DNA of 64,000 nucleotides from Oegoconia quadripuncta. Its lineage: Eukaryota; Arthropoda; Insecta; Lepidoptera; Autostichidae. The stretch is taken from NCBI GenBank assembly GCA_949316235.1, contig OX438741.1:40066067-40130066 (forward strand). The letters run 5' to 3'. The position numbers and the translations under genes were made by a program. The notes below the pieces were generated by a model, which saw only the letters and a list, made by a program, of their open reading frames with translations, made no database searches and had not been told where the DNA came from. This document shows, piece by piece, positions 1 through 10,852 of this stretch; position 1 is the stretch's first letter, and each line of letters starts with the position of its first letter.

Positions 1-354
1 TTTGTGGTAGGGCATTTTAAATGTCCGCCTGGCTAGCTACCACCATCTTATCTAAACCGACGAGCATGTATGAACAATCTTATGACTGTGAATGAAGCAA
101 AAGAGGTGTGTCAGGATCGTAGCAAGTGGAAGTCTGTGGTCTCTGCCTACTGGTACGGGAAACAGGCGTAACTTTATATAGGCGTACTATATGTAAAATT
201 AGCTTAAAAGCTTTTCGAGTGCAGATCAGAGTAATATTTTTGATTTATGTTGTATTTAAAAACAATGTCCGCCTGGCTAGCTACCACCATCGTATCTAAA
301 TCTGCCGCCAAGCAGCAATGTTAATAGCATTATTGTGTTCCGGTTGTCAGAGGT
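1..354 (+). mobile_element. SINE fragments flanking a LINE C-terminal tail
   Basis: 1-51 and 264-354 match the tRNA-headed SINE body (GCTAGCTACCACCATCTTAT). Between them, 70-171 reads NNLMTVNEAKEVCQDRSKWK to a stop, like the C terminus of an RTE-type LINE. Confidence 0.6.
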
Positions 355-505
355 AACCTACCTCCTCCGAACCCGGCGATGATGAGACTGCCTCTAATGT
401 GACAGCCACTGATCTGCTGGACCCAGATGCTATCGACAACCTATAAGGCGCTGTCGAGGACGACGCTGAGTCAGGAGAGGCCGTATAAGCGAAAATGGGG
501 TTGTT

Positions 506-784
506 TTGATAAACAACTCACGATTCTATAAAAGCTATCGAGTGACAGTTATACGTTCAATAGTAAGTGCTCCCCGTTTCGTTCGAAACGCAGTGATCCA
601 GAGAGACCTTAAAATGGAAAGCCTGGATCGCTTCGTGAAACGCTTAGCCAAGTCCCAGTTCCTTAGAGCGGACGAGTCCTCACTCCCACACATCCACGGG
701 CTGGCGCCGCACCACGCGCGCCCGCCCGACTTCAGACAGCTGCCCAGAGACCTAGTGGTGGACACCACGGATTCGGAGTCCTGA
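506..784 (+). pseudogene. Jockey-type LINE ORF2 C terminus
   Basis: The end of the frame, VIQRDLKMESLDRFVKRLAK followed by PHHARPPDFRQLPRDLV, resembles C termini of jockey-clade reverse transcriptase polyproteins. Only the last about 70 residues are convincing. A GC-rich 3' UTR follows to about 890. Confidence 0.6.
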
Positions 785-890
785 ACCGCCCAACCGCGCC
801 ACGCGGTGAGATCACCGGCCGGCCACACCGGCGGGCGAAATCCCGCGGGGCGGGGGGGGGCCGGATCGTGCGCTCCCACGCCACCTGTGT

Positions 891-1257
891 AATTATTATT
901 TTTATACTCGTATTTTAATAATAATAACCACCCTAATGACCTATTTGTTTCAACAGATAGCGGCAGACACTCCTAGCAGCAGACCATTGTCTGGAGAGTA
1001 GGCTCCCCACGCTTCCCTTCGGGAAGCGTGAGAAGAATATCACGAGGTTATACGTTTCACTCTTTTGGCGGCGTTCCTCGGAGCAGCATCGTGTTTGGCG
1101 TGCCCTAAATTCCATAGGAGATTGGTTCGCATAATGTTTTAAGTTGATTAACTACCTTGTTCCATTTCTCATTGTAATTACTTTGGAATAATAAGACGTT
1201 GAATTATATTTTGGTTTGTTTACGTTTTTTTTTAAAGTTTAACGGATTGTGTTTCTA
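891..1257. other. Unassigned stretch with a hairpin
   Basis: No gene seen. A perfect 10-bp stem with a 3-base loop lies at 1008-1030 (CACGCTTCCC, then ttc, then its complement). It may be LINE 3' UTR. Confidence 0.4.
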
Positions 1258-1862
1258 ACAATATAATATATTATAATATAATATAATATAATATAATATA
1301 ATATAATATAATATAATATAATATAATATAATATAATATAATATAATATAATATAATATAATATAATATAATATAATATAATATAATATAATATAATATA
1401 ATATAATATAATATAATATAATATAATATAATATAATATAATATAATATAATATAATATAATATAATATAATATAATATAATATAATATAATATAATATA
1501 ATATAATATAATATAATATAATATAATATAATATAATATAATATAATATAATATAATATAATATAATATAATATAATATAATATAATATAATATAATATA
1601 ATATAATATAATATAATATAATATAATATAATATAATATAATATAATATAATATAATATAATATAATATAATATAATATAATATAATATAATATAATATA
1701 ATATAATATAATATAATATAATATAATATAATATAATATAATATAATATAATATAATATAATATAATATAATATAATATAATATAATATAATATAATATA
1801 ATATAATATAATATAATATAATATAATATAATATAATATAATATAATATAATATAATATATT
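1258..1862. repeat. (AATAT)n satellite, about 600 bp
   Basis: About 120 almost perfect copies of a 5-bp unit. Confidence 0.97.
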
Positions 1863-2297
1863 TATGATATTATATTATACCATTTATCAAGTAAAAATCT
1901 ATGGGTTTGTTGATGGATAAATACGGATAACAATACAATTATCAGGTTGATCAGGTTCAAAGAAATTAATATTTTAACTGTTCCTTTAATTACTAATTAA
2001 TTAAAGTTAATTTATTTACGAGAATATTCGACAAAAAGATTCAAAAAAATTAGACAAATATCGGACGTAAATACTGCTAGATTAGTATATTTCAGTATGA
2101 AGTATATGCTAATGCTTGAAGTATGAAGTTCGAATTACTTATAATGTAGTTAGCCTATACTGATACAGATACCAATACTTATTCGAGTCGAACTATTCTT
2201 GGGAACATAAATTAAAAATTTCGAAAGACTAAGTCGGTAGGTACCCAATACCCAGCAGTGTTAACATTATGAAAAAATGGTAGTTATATAAGGTCTA
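1863..2297. other. AT-rich, no gene; CR1 scrap
   Basis: 2050-2096 (TAAATACTGCTAGATTAGTA) matches the CR1 reverse transcriptase coding region. Nothing else is recognised. Confidence 0.4.
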
Positions 2298-2796
2298 ACA
2301 AAATTAACCCGACAAACGTTGCATAGTGTGTGTATAGGATGTACCTGTTACGAAAAATATAAAACATTAACAGATTTTATTCAAAAAATAAAATTTCGAA
2401 ATGTAAATTTTGTGAGTTGGATCTTAATGGCCGCGCGCTCTAAGTACTTTGGCACAACACAAACACGTGCCACGGTGTCTTTGAAGACGCCGAGAGGCGA
2501 TCACAATCCGCTCGCCGCCGCCGGCGCTTGCCCCGGCGCCGCGACTTGCTGTGGTTGGTCACGCCCTGTGCCCCGCCACCCCTTTTGACGTCTTCCATAT
2601 GAACGTTGCCTATTTTTTCTCATTAATAAAATAAGGTACAAGCGAAATGAAGTAAGTCTGTTAATTTGTATTTTCATTTACACTTACATTTATTTTTTTA
2701 GTCGGAAAAAAAATTTTGAAGACCAGTTTTTTTAATAAATATGTTATTTTATTGTCATGTGCGTGCAATTGCCAAAGTTCGTCGGGTTAATTTTGT
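2298..2796. mobile_element. MITE-like element with TA target duplication, 499 bp
   Basis: Terminal inverted repeats of about 22 bp starting ACAAAATTAACCCGAC, with TA on both sides. The centre is unusually GC-rich (2430-2590). No transposase; the 89-codon frame inside is probably chance. Confidence 0.75.
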
Positions 2797-2817
2797 TATA
2801 CATTATATGTACTGAAA

Positions 2818-2915
2818 ACTGAAGACTCAGGGGAAATTGCGTTTAGAACAAGCAGTAAAAAATGTAAGCTCTGCCTATTTCAAGTGTACCCTGTGTACCT
2901 ACAAAATAAAAATTA
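2818..2915 (+). mobile_element. CR1 3' UTR fragment
   Basis: Matches the common CR1 end (GTGTACCCTGTGTACCTACA) with an A-rich tail. Confidence 0.6.
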
Positions 2916-3246
2916 AAAAAAAGGAGAGAAAGTATATGAGGAATATTATTTGCTTTGGCAAGCACTACATTAATTTTATTTGGAATTTTACTTATAATGT
3001 TTAGTAAATAGTACCTAAATATTTTGTAATAAGTAAATGTTTTTAAACTATAATACAAGTCACACTCACTTTTACTTCGAACACTGGAAGTTGACTACAT
3101 GGCATCCAAACTAGGTCAATTATTCGATTCGTTTCACAGCACTTCTTAGATTGCGCAATAGGTATACACACACAAATGCCAATTTCATTAACTTTACATT
3201 ACACATCATAGACTTATTCTCATTAGAATTAATATCTAATTGACTA
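2916..3246. other. No gene seen
   Basis: AT-rich sequence without a supported feature. Confidence 0.4.
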
Positions 3247-3248
3247 AC

Positions 3249-3410
3249 AATGGTGTCGATTCGGACGTACACCAACTAAATTAAACTAAACTAAAACCAG
3301 TTTTGGAGTGGTGCCGTCGCATCGTACTGTTCCAGGGAGAAAGAGACAGTACTACTTTAAAACTGGTTTTAGTTTAGTTTAGTTGGTGTACATCCTATTT
3401 GACCCCATTA
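3249..3410. mobile_element. Palindromic MITE, about 160 bp
   Basis: Arms at 3267-3304 and 3359-3391 are inverted copies (ACTGGTTTTAGTTTAGTTTA) around a 54-bp centre. A single arm with the outer sequence GATGTACACC reversed recurs at 51613-51665. Confidence 0.8.
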
Positions 3411-3660
3411 TACACATATAATTTATTTATCATAAATTACCGTCATTATCCGAAGTTAGACCACTAGCCGTGAACTTAACAAATATTTACTGCATACATA
3501 CATTGAGCAGTTGTACATGGTAAATTCAAAACATCCTGTTATATTTTATGTACAAAATGTTAGTGCAAAAGAGTGTTATTATATTGCATTACATTACATG
3601 ACATTATTTTACACTGTATATTACATGACATGACATTAGAAATACTTACTTAAAAAAGCA

Positions 3661-4678
3661 GGATTGGATTATAGAGATAGAAGGATCATCTACGAATTGT
3701 ATAAAAAGCAAGAAATGGTAATAGACGTGGGAGAGGAAAAAGGAGAAGCAAAAATTAAACAAGGAGTAAGGCAGGGGTATCCACTATCACCCTTGAGTTT
3801 CAACATATTTATAGAGTGCGCAATCCGTGAAATAACGAATAAATGGGGAAATATTCAAATTTGTACGTTTCACAGACGATATTGTAGCCATGGCAGAGAG
3901 TAAGACAGAATTGGAAGAACTGCTTAAATAAATGGACTTTATTTTCAAAGAATTTGGACTCAAAATTAATATCAATAAAACAAAAACTCTAATTACATCG
4001 AAATACCCAAAAAATAGCCCTATTACTCTAAATAATACACAAATTCAACAGGTTGAATCATTTAAATACCTAAGCAGCGTAATTACTAATGACTCCCAAT
4101 GTACGCCAGACATAAAAGCAAGAATAGCAATGGCAAGACAAGCATTCAATGGAATCTTTTGAAACGAAACCTGCTCAAAGCCAGAATATCAGGCCGAGTT
4201 CGTAAAAAATTTATGAAAGTGTACATTTGGAGCATTACTTTGTATGGGTGTGAAACGTGGACTCTAACTCTTGAAGACAAAGAAAGATTGGAAGCTTTTG
4301 AGATGTGGTGCTGGAGGAGAATGGAACGCATCAGCTGGACAGAGAAGAAAACAAACAAAGAGGTTTTAAATATAGTAAAGGAAAAAAGGAAATTGTTGGG
4401 AGTAATTGAGAATAGAAGAGGAAAAATGCTGGGACACATTATACGACACGATGATTTCATCAAAACCATAATAGAAGAAATGGAAGAAGGAAGAAGAAGG
4501 AAGGAAAGAAGAAGGAAGGAAAAGAAAAAGAGGAAGACCGAGAATAAGCTACATGCAGCAGATAAAAGAGAAGTTGAACGTCGTGTCGTATCAGGAGGTC
4601 AAGAGGAAGGCGGAGAGAAGAGAGATATGGAAAAATCTCCACCGACAAGAGCATGGCTCTTAAATTAGATGATGATGA
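3661..4678 (+). pseudogene. RTE-type LINE fragment, broken
   Basis: Reverse transcriptase motifs GVRQGYPLSPLSFNIF (about 3765), a degenerate catalytic box RFTDDIVAMA after a frameshift (about 3867), then KININKTKTL and the C-terminal WSITLYGCETWTLTLE and LEAFEMWCWRRM. Frameshifts occur near 3860 and 4150, with a stop at 3929. The end is GATGATGAC, typical of RTE tails, running into (ATTAC)n. Confidence 0.8.
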
Positions 4679-4747
4679 CATTACATTACATTACATTACA
4701 TTACATTACATTACATTGCATTGCATTGCATTGCATTACATTACATT
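4679..4747. repeat. (ATTAC)n/(ATTGC)n microsatellite after the LINE
   Basis: Pentanucleotide repeat immediately following the RTE-type 3' end. Probably grew from its tail. Confidence 0.9.
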
Positions 4748-5084
4748 ATGTTCCCATTAAGATCCCGTTTTTCCCTTACATCTCGAAAACGATGCGTCGC
4801 ACGAAATTTTGTTGTACCACAAATGAAACCCATGAAAATTCTCTACAACTTCGGCTCTCAAACTTTTTAATTATATCTAATCGTTGCCTAGTTAGGAGCT
4901 CTGAAAAACGGCCGATTTTCAAAAATATTTTAAATTCTATGTAGGACATCGTAACAATAAGAATTACTAAACACACACACACACAACACTATTAAAAAAT
5001 AATAATACCTCCTAACTAGTCCAAACTAAGTTCCTAAGTCAAACTTTCTGCTTTCGACTTTCCCATCCACATTCCCCTTGTGGA
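4748..5084. other. No gene seen
   Basis: Contains phrases such as ACATCTCGAAAACGATGCG, found commonly in insect repeats, but no borders could be set. Confidence 0.35.
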
Positions 5085-5167
5085 ATGAACAGCGCCCCGC
5101 TTGCCGCTGACTACGAGAATACGGCTTTAGACTAGGAACGAAGTCCACGGGCGGCAGGTTGTATGCT

Positions 5168-6523
5168 TTACAAGTTACATAACTTTTCTAAACAAAACCC
5201 TACGCTAATTTCCTGATCGATTAATTCTCTGATAATTGAATTAATTTTGTTTTGTGCCGTAATAGTGTCATGACTCTGTTTACTTATAAATCCATATGTA
5301 GCATAAGTTTTAAAATAATAATTAGAGTCTTTCTTTAATGTTCTTAGTAATGTTGCCAGATCTATCTTTTCATTTACCTCCCTCTTTAATCTTTTAATCC
5401 AAAATTCGACAGCGTTGTTCGTTCTCTGTGGAGTATTGTGAAAACACCATTTATTGGAGAAAACTGACGTGTTGTTAATCCAAGTTCGTTCGAAGTACTC
5501 ATTATAGTTATTTAAACTGTCGTGACGTTCACTGCCTCCTTTGATATATAGCCACCCGTCATTTATAAAGTCGCGGGGAAGACGAGCTAAGGCAACGCAG
5601 CGCTTTATGTGAGAATTAAACATTTCCTTTATTCCAAATTTATTGGATTGTCTTTGCAAATAACGGCTGAAATGGAATATACTCCCTTGTATAGAAGCAT
5701 TTGGAAATACGAGTGATATAGCCGACATTGCGCTTGTTTCGTAGTCGAGTGTAAACGTTTCCGGGTAAAATGCCGGCACTTTAGTTTTTAGAACATGAAA
5801 TAGCATTTCATACACTTTTTGTTCTTTGTTAGGTAGCAGGGCATAAACGGCAGGAATAATGCCATTACCGTCCTCAGTGTTGTTCATATCCACATGAATT
5901 GTATATAACTGATAAAATGGTGGAGGAACACGTTTAAAAGTACCGTCTAAAAAGACGTGTTTCGCATTTTTCAGTGCGTCTTTCCCTTTAGATGTTGCAA
6001 ACACCAGAACTCGATCGATATTATCAGAATAGTCGTCAAGTAGAAATCTTTCAAAGCCACCTGGGATTTTTACGTCTTTAATTCTGAGAATACTAGTTTT
6101 ACGTGCCGCCCGTCGTCGATGCCTATATAAAACTTTTTTCATAGTTTCCAGTGACGGTACATTTTTTATGTGAATGCCAGTATCATTGCACTTTTCAACC
6201 ATATTTTCATAAATTTTTGGTATAGGCATTGTCTTGTTTTCGGCTTTTTCTATACATTTATTTACTATAAACTTTATTTTATTATCGACTTCATTACGTG
6301 AGCATTGATGAATTCCCTGTTTAATTACTTCTTGCTTAAATGTTGTTAGTGATGCGATGCATGTTTTTCGTCTGATGCACCTCCAAACAACGTGCCCATT
6401 GGAATTCGTTCGTCTTTTTGTATATCTATACCCATCTAACAGAAGAATTTCACCTCCTCTTTGGGACTGAATAATTGTGAAGGTGGTGTTACGACCCTTG
6501 CTGATAAAAGGTGTATCCGTCAT
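5168..6523 (-). CDS. FLYWCH-MULE transposase (Mutator superfamily), 451 aa, intact copy A
   Basis: An N-terminal FLYWCH zinc finger (about residues 14-75, with Trp48, Cys50, Cys55 and His72) precedes a MULE transposase core. Acidic catalytic candidates are D193 (FLDGTFK), D260 (TLDYET) and E373 (NNAVEFWIKRL). A conserved His follows the second D at about 284. FLYWCH-bearing MULEs of insects were described as Phantom elements, and this fits that group. The ORF is unbroken. I did not find convincing terminal inverted repeats, because the copy sits inside a larger duplicated block. A second copy lies at 29326-30667. Confidence 0.85.
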   Translation of the reverse strand: MTDTPFISKGRNTTFTIIQSQRGGEILLLDGYRYTKRRTNSNGHVVWRCIRRKTCIASLTTFKQEVIKQGIHQCSRNEVDNKIKFIVNKCIEKAENKTMPIPKIYENMVEKCNDTGIHIKNVPSLETMKKVLYRHRRRAARKTSILRIKDVKIPGGFERFLLDDYSDNIDRVLVFATSKGKDALKNAKHVFLDGTFKRVPPPFYQLYTIHVDMNNTEDGNGIIPAVYALLPNKEQKVYEMLFHVLKTKVPAFYPETFTLDYETSAMSAISLVFPNASIQGSIFHFSRYLQRQSNKFGIKEMFNSHIKRCVALARLPRDFINDGWLYIKGGSERHDSLNNYNEYFERTWINNTSVFSNKWCFHNTPQRTNNAVEFWIKRLKREVNEKIDLATLLRTLKKDSNYYFKTYATYGFISKQSHDTITAQNKINSIIRELIDQEISVGFCLEKLCNL

Positions 6524-7763
6524 ATCTGAAATAAAATAAAAATTTATCTAAACAAACATTTACATGAAAACTGTGTGCGGTTGACTGAAATCGTTATTTT
6601 CTTTTGTTTGCTGTTTTTTACACAGATAAGTGATGCATCTTAATATATCACTTATACACATTAATATCCCATGCATGCTGGTTGAACCCATATGGACATT
6701 AACTAGCTTAAGGAAAATTATGACTGTGCGCGACGCACCTCTTTTGTATCTTTTTACTTTTTATATTTTATTACCTGTGATGCTTTTGACACATTATTAT
6801 CCAGTTCCAGTTTGTTTAGTATTGTTTTCTTGCTGTTGAGCTGCTAACTGAAGTGTCAACTACTTTTATTTCTTAAAATTCCCATAAAATACCCTTTTTT
6901 CACAATTTAATCCACAATTCTATCTCCTATAAACGCGCGTCGTTTATACTGGACTGTCTTCTGTCAAACAAACTATATGACTACGTACAATTAATTGACG
7001 AACCAAAGCTTTGATATTTACAATAATTATAAAATATATTTCTGTTTCGAGGGGGGGGGCGGAGGTAAACAGGAATGTCCTATTGCTGGCCACTGGACAG
7101 CGCTTTCAGTAAAGTGGAAGTTGACAATTGAAATTTGACATTTTTCAAAATTTCATTTCAATTTATTGTTGTTGTTGTATGATTAATTTTATACTAACTT
7201 AGACTAAGACTTAATAACCTAATATGAAATTGTCGGAAATGAAATTTTGAATTGAATTAAACATGAATATATTTTCTAATAGAGTAAATTTCAAGAGGGT
7301 ACAACTGGCCCGTTGAATATAGCCCTGGTTGAATTTTACCAAAAGTGGACATCTCGCCCGCGGGCCATATTGCGAGAGGGTGGTATGCCACGTAAAATGA
7401 TCGTTTACGAGTAAGTAACTTTCACGTAAGGCCGAATCAGGGCGGTTATTGTATGAAATTAGCCTTAGATAAATAATGTAATTAAATGTTTTTTTACGGA
7501 ATTGCTAAAATTGTTGTTAATTTAAGTTATATTCTGTTTGCTGCATAAGTATTTGCACGCCATACTTGGAAGGATATGTTGGTTTGACAATTTCATTAAC
7601 TTTATGTGTATGTGTAAATAAAGTTCACTTCAATTAAATAAAAAACACTACAGAAGGCTAAGAACCTTCTTTTTTGGAGGTGGTAAAAAAATATTTCTAA
7701 TAACTTACCTACTGCAGTTGCTGTAAGTATATTACTCGATAGCTTGCAAACAGACACCAATCG

Positions 7764-8048
7764 CTATAAATTGGATAAGGGCTTTATATATGTGAATAAC
7801 AAGATATCGTATCTATCAAATATTGATAATTCCTTAGATACGCCTATAAAGCCCATTTTACACTGCGCTTGATAACGTCGCCGAGCGTTCAGTGGTACCC
7901 AGATCAGATTTTCTAATTCATCATCAACCGTATTACATGCCCCCACAGTTGGGTCACAGTCTCTCACTGGGACAGGGTATGGGCCATAATCCACTATGGG
8001 ATTGATCCACGCGCGCCCAGTGCGGTTTTTTGCCAGATTAGTGGCCAC
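7764..8048 (-). pseudogene. Unidentified ORF remnant shared by both block copies
   Basis: A 94-codon frame containing VRDCDPTVGACNTVDDELENL. The equivalent stretch of copy B (31500-31735) keeps much of the protein sequence but has a stop and a shorter start. Conservation between copies could simply reflect recent duplication. I do not recognise the family. Confidence 0.3.
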
Positions 8049-8245
8049 CTGACAGTCAGTGTTTTTAAGCCGCCCATGTAGGCCACCGACTTGGCTTAAT
8101 GACTGCCTTCTATTGAAAACAACTGGTACCGACTATTTACCGTGCCCATCGAAACACGGAAACATTCCTATTAAAATATCACTAGTGGTCACCCATCCAG
8201 GGACTGACCAGACGTAAATACTGCCAGATTAGTATATTTTAGTTA

Positions 8246-8505
8246 GGGGAAACTGTATAGTTATTGGCCACTTAAGCGCTCTCAGTTTGGTTTTAAAATC
8301 ATAATTTTCTTATTTTATTTTTAACCCGAAGTAAAAGTATATAATTATAAACTTAGGCTTATTTATTATTAGAAAACGTTATCATTAATTCTTTTGCTTG
8401 TCATTTTAATATAAAAAAATTAATTTCAAAATTAAAACATGCAAATTATAGTAATTGGCCACTTTTTTATAATTATTGGCCATAAGAGACACAGTTATTG
8501 GCCAC
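8246..8505. promoter_or_regulatory. Pogo left end with subterminal motif repeats
   Basis: The 13-bp motif AGTTATTGGCCAC at 8259-8271 recurs at 8450-8462 and 8493-8505, with a variant at 8471-8483. Repeated subterminal motifs of this kind are transposase-binding sites in pogo-like elements. That role is inferred here. Confidence 0.6.
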
Positions 8506-8518
8506 TATATAAAAACAA

Positions 8519-10687
8519 TTAAAAAATGGTTTCACCGTCCGAGGATTCGTTTTCTTCATCATCATCCTCGTCCAGCTGGTAGCAAATATGACATAAGAAA
8601 TCAGGAAGGTCTTCTTCTTCCTCAGGGATGTTTACTTTATGATCCTTGGGAATGCAAGATTGGTGGAAACATCTTTCGCACTGCGAACACTTAAAAAAGT
8701 TTTTAAATGTTTTTCGTTTACATTCATTACACTGCTCCATAATACTGACTTCTTCTACTCTTTCCGATTCACTTTTTGTAATTATTTCAGTTGTACTTTT
8801 TATATTATCTTGACTTATACTCTTCTTTCCAACACCTTTGTTCTTACATTTATTGACTTTAATTTCTTCTTTCTTTTGTTTTCGTGCTGCTGCTAATTCT
8901 TCTCTTTTTTTTTTCTTCTCTATTTTTTCACGTTCTTGTCTTTGCTTTTCTTGCTCTTTTATTTCCATGGTGCTTATAAAATTGGCTGATGTTATAACGA
9001 ACGGGAGTTTTTCTGTATTTTTTACAAATTTTCTTTTAGTTTCCGGCGGTTTTGATAAATATGTTTTTATTGAGGAAGCTTTTCGTTTTAAAAACTCTTG
9101 ATTCACCGTTTGTGTTTCCGAAGTGGAAGGTATCGAAAAATCTGGCTGATGAGTAGGCTGCTGAGAATCCGAGTCTTTTGTTGGGGTCATGGTTATTTTA
9201 ACTGTGGTCTTATTATTATCACTACAAACCTCAACATTTGTAGTAGAATTCATACTAGTTGAAATTTCAATGTTACCCTCCATTTCTTTATTGGAATTGA
9301 GTGTTTTTAAATTATTTTGTATGTCATTCAAAGATTTGGTTTTAAAGAAAGATAACAATTTATAGAGGATTTCGTATTCATTGTCATGGTCATAAATAGA
9401 ATGAAATGTTTCAATTCTCCTTATATTATCTTCCCCGACAATGTTGATAAAATCGTCATGCGACATTAGTTTCTCTGTTTCAAAACCTAGTTGAACTGTC
9501 ATCGAATTATCAGATAAACATTTCGAATAATCAATAGCGTCCTCATTAAATGGATACAAACCACAAGCACGAAAACCTTGTTTTAAATTTTCTGGTTTGA
9601 TCTCGTCTACAACTAATTGGAGTACCGATGCAAAAGTTTGTTTTGTAACTACTTCTCCAATATGTTGAGTTTGAAATTGTCTCACAGCCTTTTTCCACAG
9701 TTTTTTTACTGGTCCAAATACACTCACATCTGCGGGTTGTGTAATTCGAGTAGTATTTGGATAAAGAGCTACTACTTCAATATCATGTTCTTTACATAAT
9801 AGACTCAACTGCAGTGTAAGGTGGCTCTTGTGACCATCAAGAAATAAAATAACTGGTCTCTGAATATTATTCTCAGTTAAATACGGAGCAAATAACTCAG
9901 TTATGAATTGGTTGAAAACATCAGCTGTCATCCACCCTGAATCACTTCGACCAATGCCCCAATTGGGTGGCATTGTTTTTGCAACCCTTTCAGGTATTCT
10001 CTTATATGGGTAAATAATAAGTGGTGGGCAGACTCCTCCATCTGCAGAAAGTGTGAACAGAACTGTGACGTTTTCTTTTGACTTGCCTTGTTCCACGGCA
10101 TAAACGTTTTTGTCGCCTTTTGCTGCAAGGACACGCCCAGTAGCCGGACATGTCTGAAACCCTGTCTCATCACAATTAAAAATACGAGAGGGATCTTCTA
10201 AAACGTGCAAAAGGTTTTCATTTTTGAAATAATCCTTTATACCTGTAAACCATTTCCTAATATCAGATTCTGTAACGCAGGCACTCGCACGGGTAACTCC
10301 TTCACTTGTTCTTTGCGATATAGCCGGATGTCTTTTCATAAAAGCCCGCAGCCACCCTGGTCCTGGTCGGTCGTTAGTAAAAGGTGTGTCTCTGGGATTA
10401 TCTGTTAAAAATTGTTGCACGGTATTCAAAACATCGTCAGTTTTTCTCGGGAAACCCTTTCGAGACATCGTAATAAGCCAATTTTCAATATCATTTTCTT
10501 CCTCTGACAATAAATACGGTGTTGGGCCAAAACACGTGCCGGAATCTGGATTTTTTAGTTTGAATTGTAATGTAGCTCTGGGTATATTATACTTTTTTGC
10601 CACTGCCCTCAAAGATGTATCAGTCTGTTCAATTTCAGCCAATGCTTGATCCATAACCTCTTTGGAATATTTTGGTTGTTTCGGCAT
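8519..10687 (-). CDS. Pogo-family transposase with C-terminal PHD finger, 722 aa
   Basis: Cut-and-paste transposase acting in the nucleus on the element's own ends. Residues about 6-50 are a pipsqueak-type helix-turn-helix, followed by a CENP-B-like DNA-binding region to about 130. The DDE_1 catalytic core shows D173 (CDETGF), D284 (FLDGHKSHL) and D320 (TQPAD), a DD35D spacing. Residues about 573-615 are a Lys/Glu-rich helix, probably coiled coil. A C4HC3 PHD finger follows at Cys653, 656, 667 and 670, His675, and Cys678, 699 and 702. The tail is acidic. No stop or frameshift is visible and all catalytic residues are present, so the copy may be functional. The start MPKQPKYSKE fits pogo N termini. 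Confidence 0.93.
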   Translation of the reverse strand: MPKQPKYSKEVMDQALAEIEQTDTSLRAVAKKYNIPRATLQFKLKNPDSGTCFGPTPYLLSEEENDIENWLITMSRKGFPRKTDDVLNTVQQFLTDNPRDTPFTNDRPGPGWLRAFMKRHPAISQRTSEGVTRASACVTESDIRKWFTGIKDYFKNENLLHVLEDPSRIFNCDETGFQTCPATGRVLAAKGDKNVYAVEQGKSKENVTVLFTLSADGGVCPPLIIYPYKRIPERVAKTMPPNWGIGRSDSGWMTADVFNQFITELFAPYLTENNIQRPVILFLDGHKSHLTLQLSLLCKEHDIEVVALYPNTTRITQPADVSVFGPVKKLWKKAVRQFQTQHIGEVVTKQTFASVLQLVVDEIKPENLKQGFRACGLYPFNEDAIDYSKCLSDNSMTVQLGFETEKLMSHDDFINIVGEDNIRRIETFHSIYDHDNEYEILYKLLSFFKTKSLNDIQNNLKTLNSNKEMEGNIEISTSMNSTTNVEVCSDNNKTTVKITMTPTKDSDSQQPTHQPDFSIPSTSETQTVNQEFLKRKASSIKTYLSKPPETKRKFVKNTEKLPFVITSANFISTMEIKEQEKQRQEREKIEKKKKREELAAARKQKKEEIKVNKCKNKGVGKKSISQDNIKSTTEIITKSESERVEEVSIMEQCNECKRKTFKNFFKCSQCERCFHQSCIPKDHKVNIPEEEEDLPDFLCHICYQLDEDDDEENESSDGETIF

Positions 10688-10852
10688 ATTTGCCAGGAAG
10701 TTATCTGTGATCGAAATAAATAAAACACCAATAAGCCCCTACACCATGTAGCTAAAATGTTATAGGTACTATAGTTCTATTAGTACAAACTTGACTGAAG
10801 ATCCATAGCACTGCATGTAAGCTCAAGTATTTGTTAGTCATATAAACAGTCA

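Noticed and set aside
2319..2588. 89-codon ORF in the GC-rich MITE core
   Set aside because: Starts in the terminal repeat and shows no recognisable domain.
6630..6839. 69-codon ORF in the copy-A-only insertion
   Set aside because: Hydrophobic AT-rich frame without support; absent from block B.
8188..8212. 5S rRNA-like stretch (GGTCACCCATCC and ACTGACC)
   Set aside because: Only about 25 bases resemble 5S rRNA. Both sides diverge at once and CR1 sequence follows, so there is no 5S gene here.
8476..10649. Plus-strand ORFs and 9928-10173 minus frame across the pogo element
   Set aside because: They are shadows of the 722-aa transposase in other frames.
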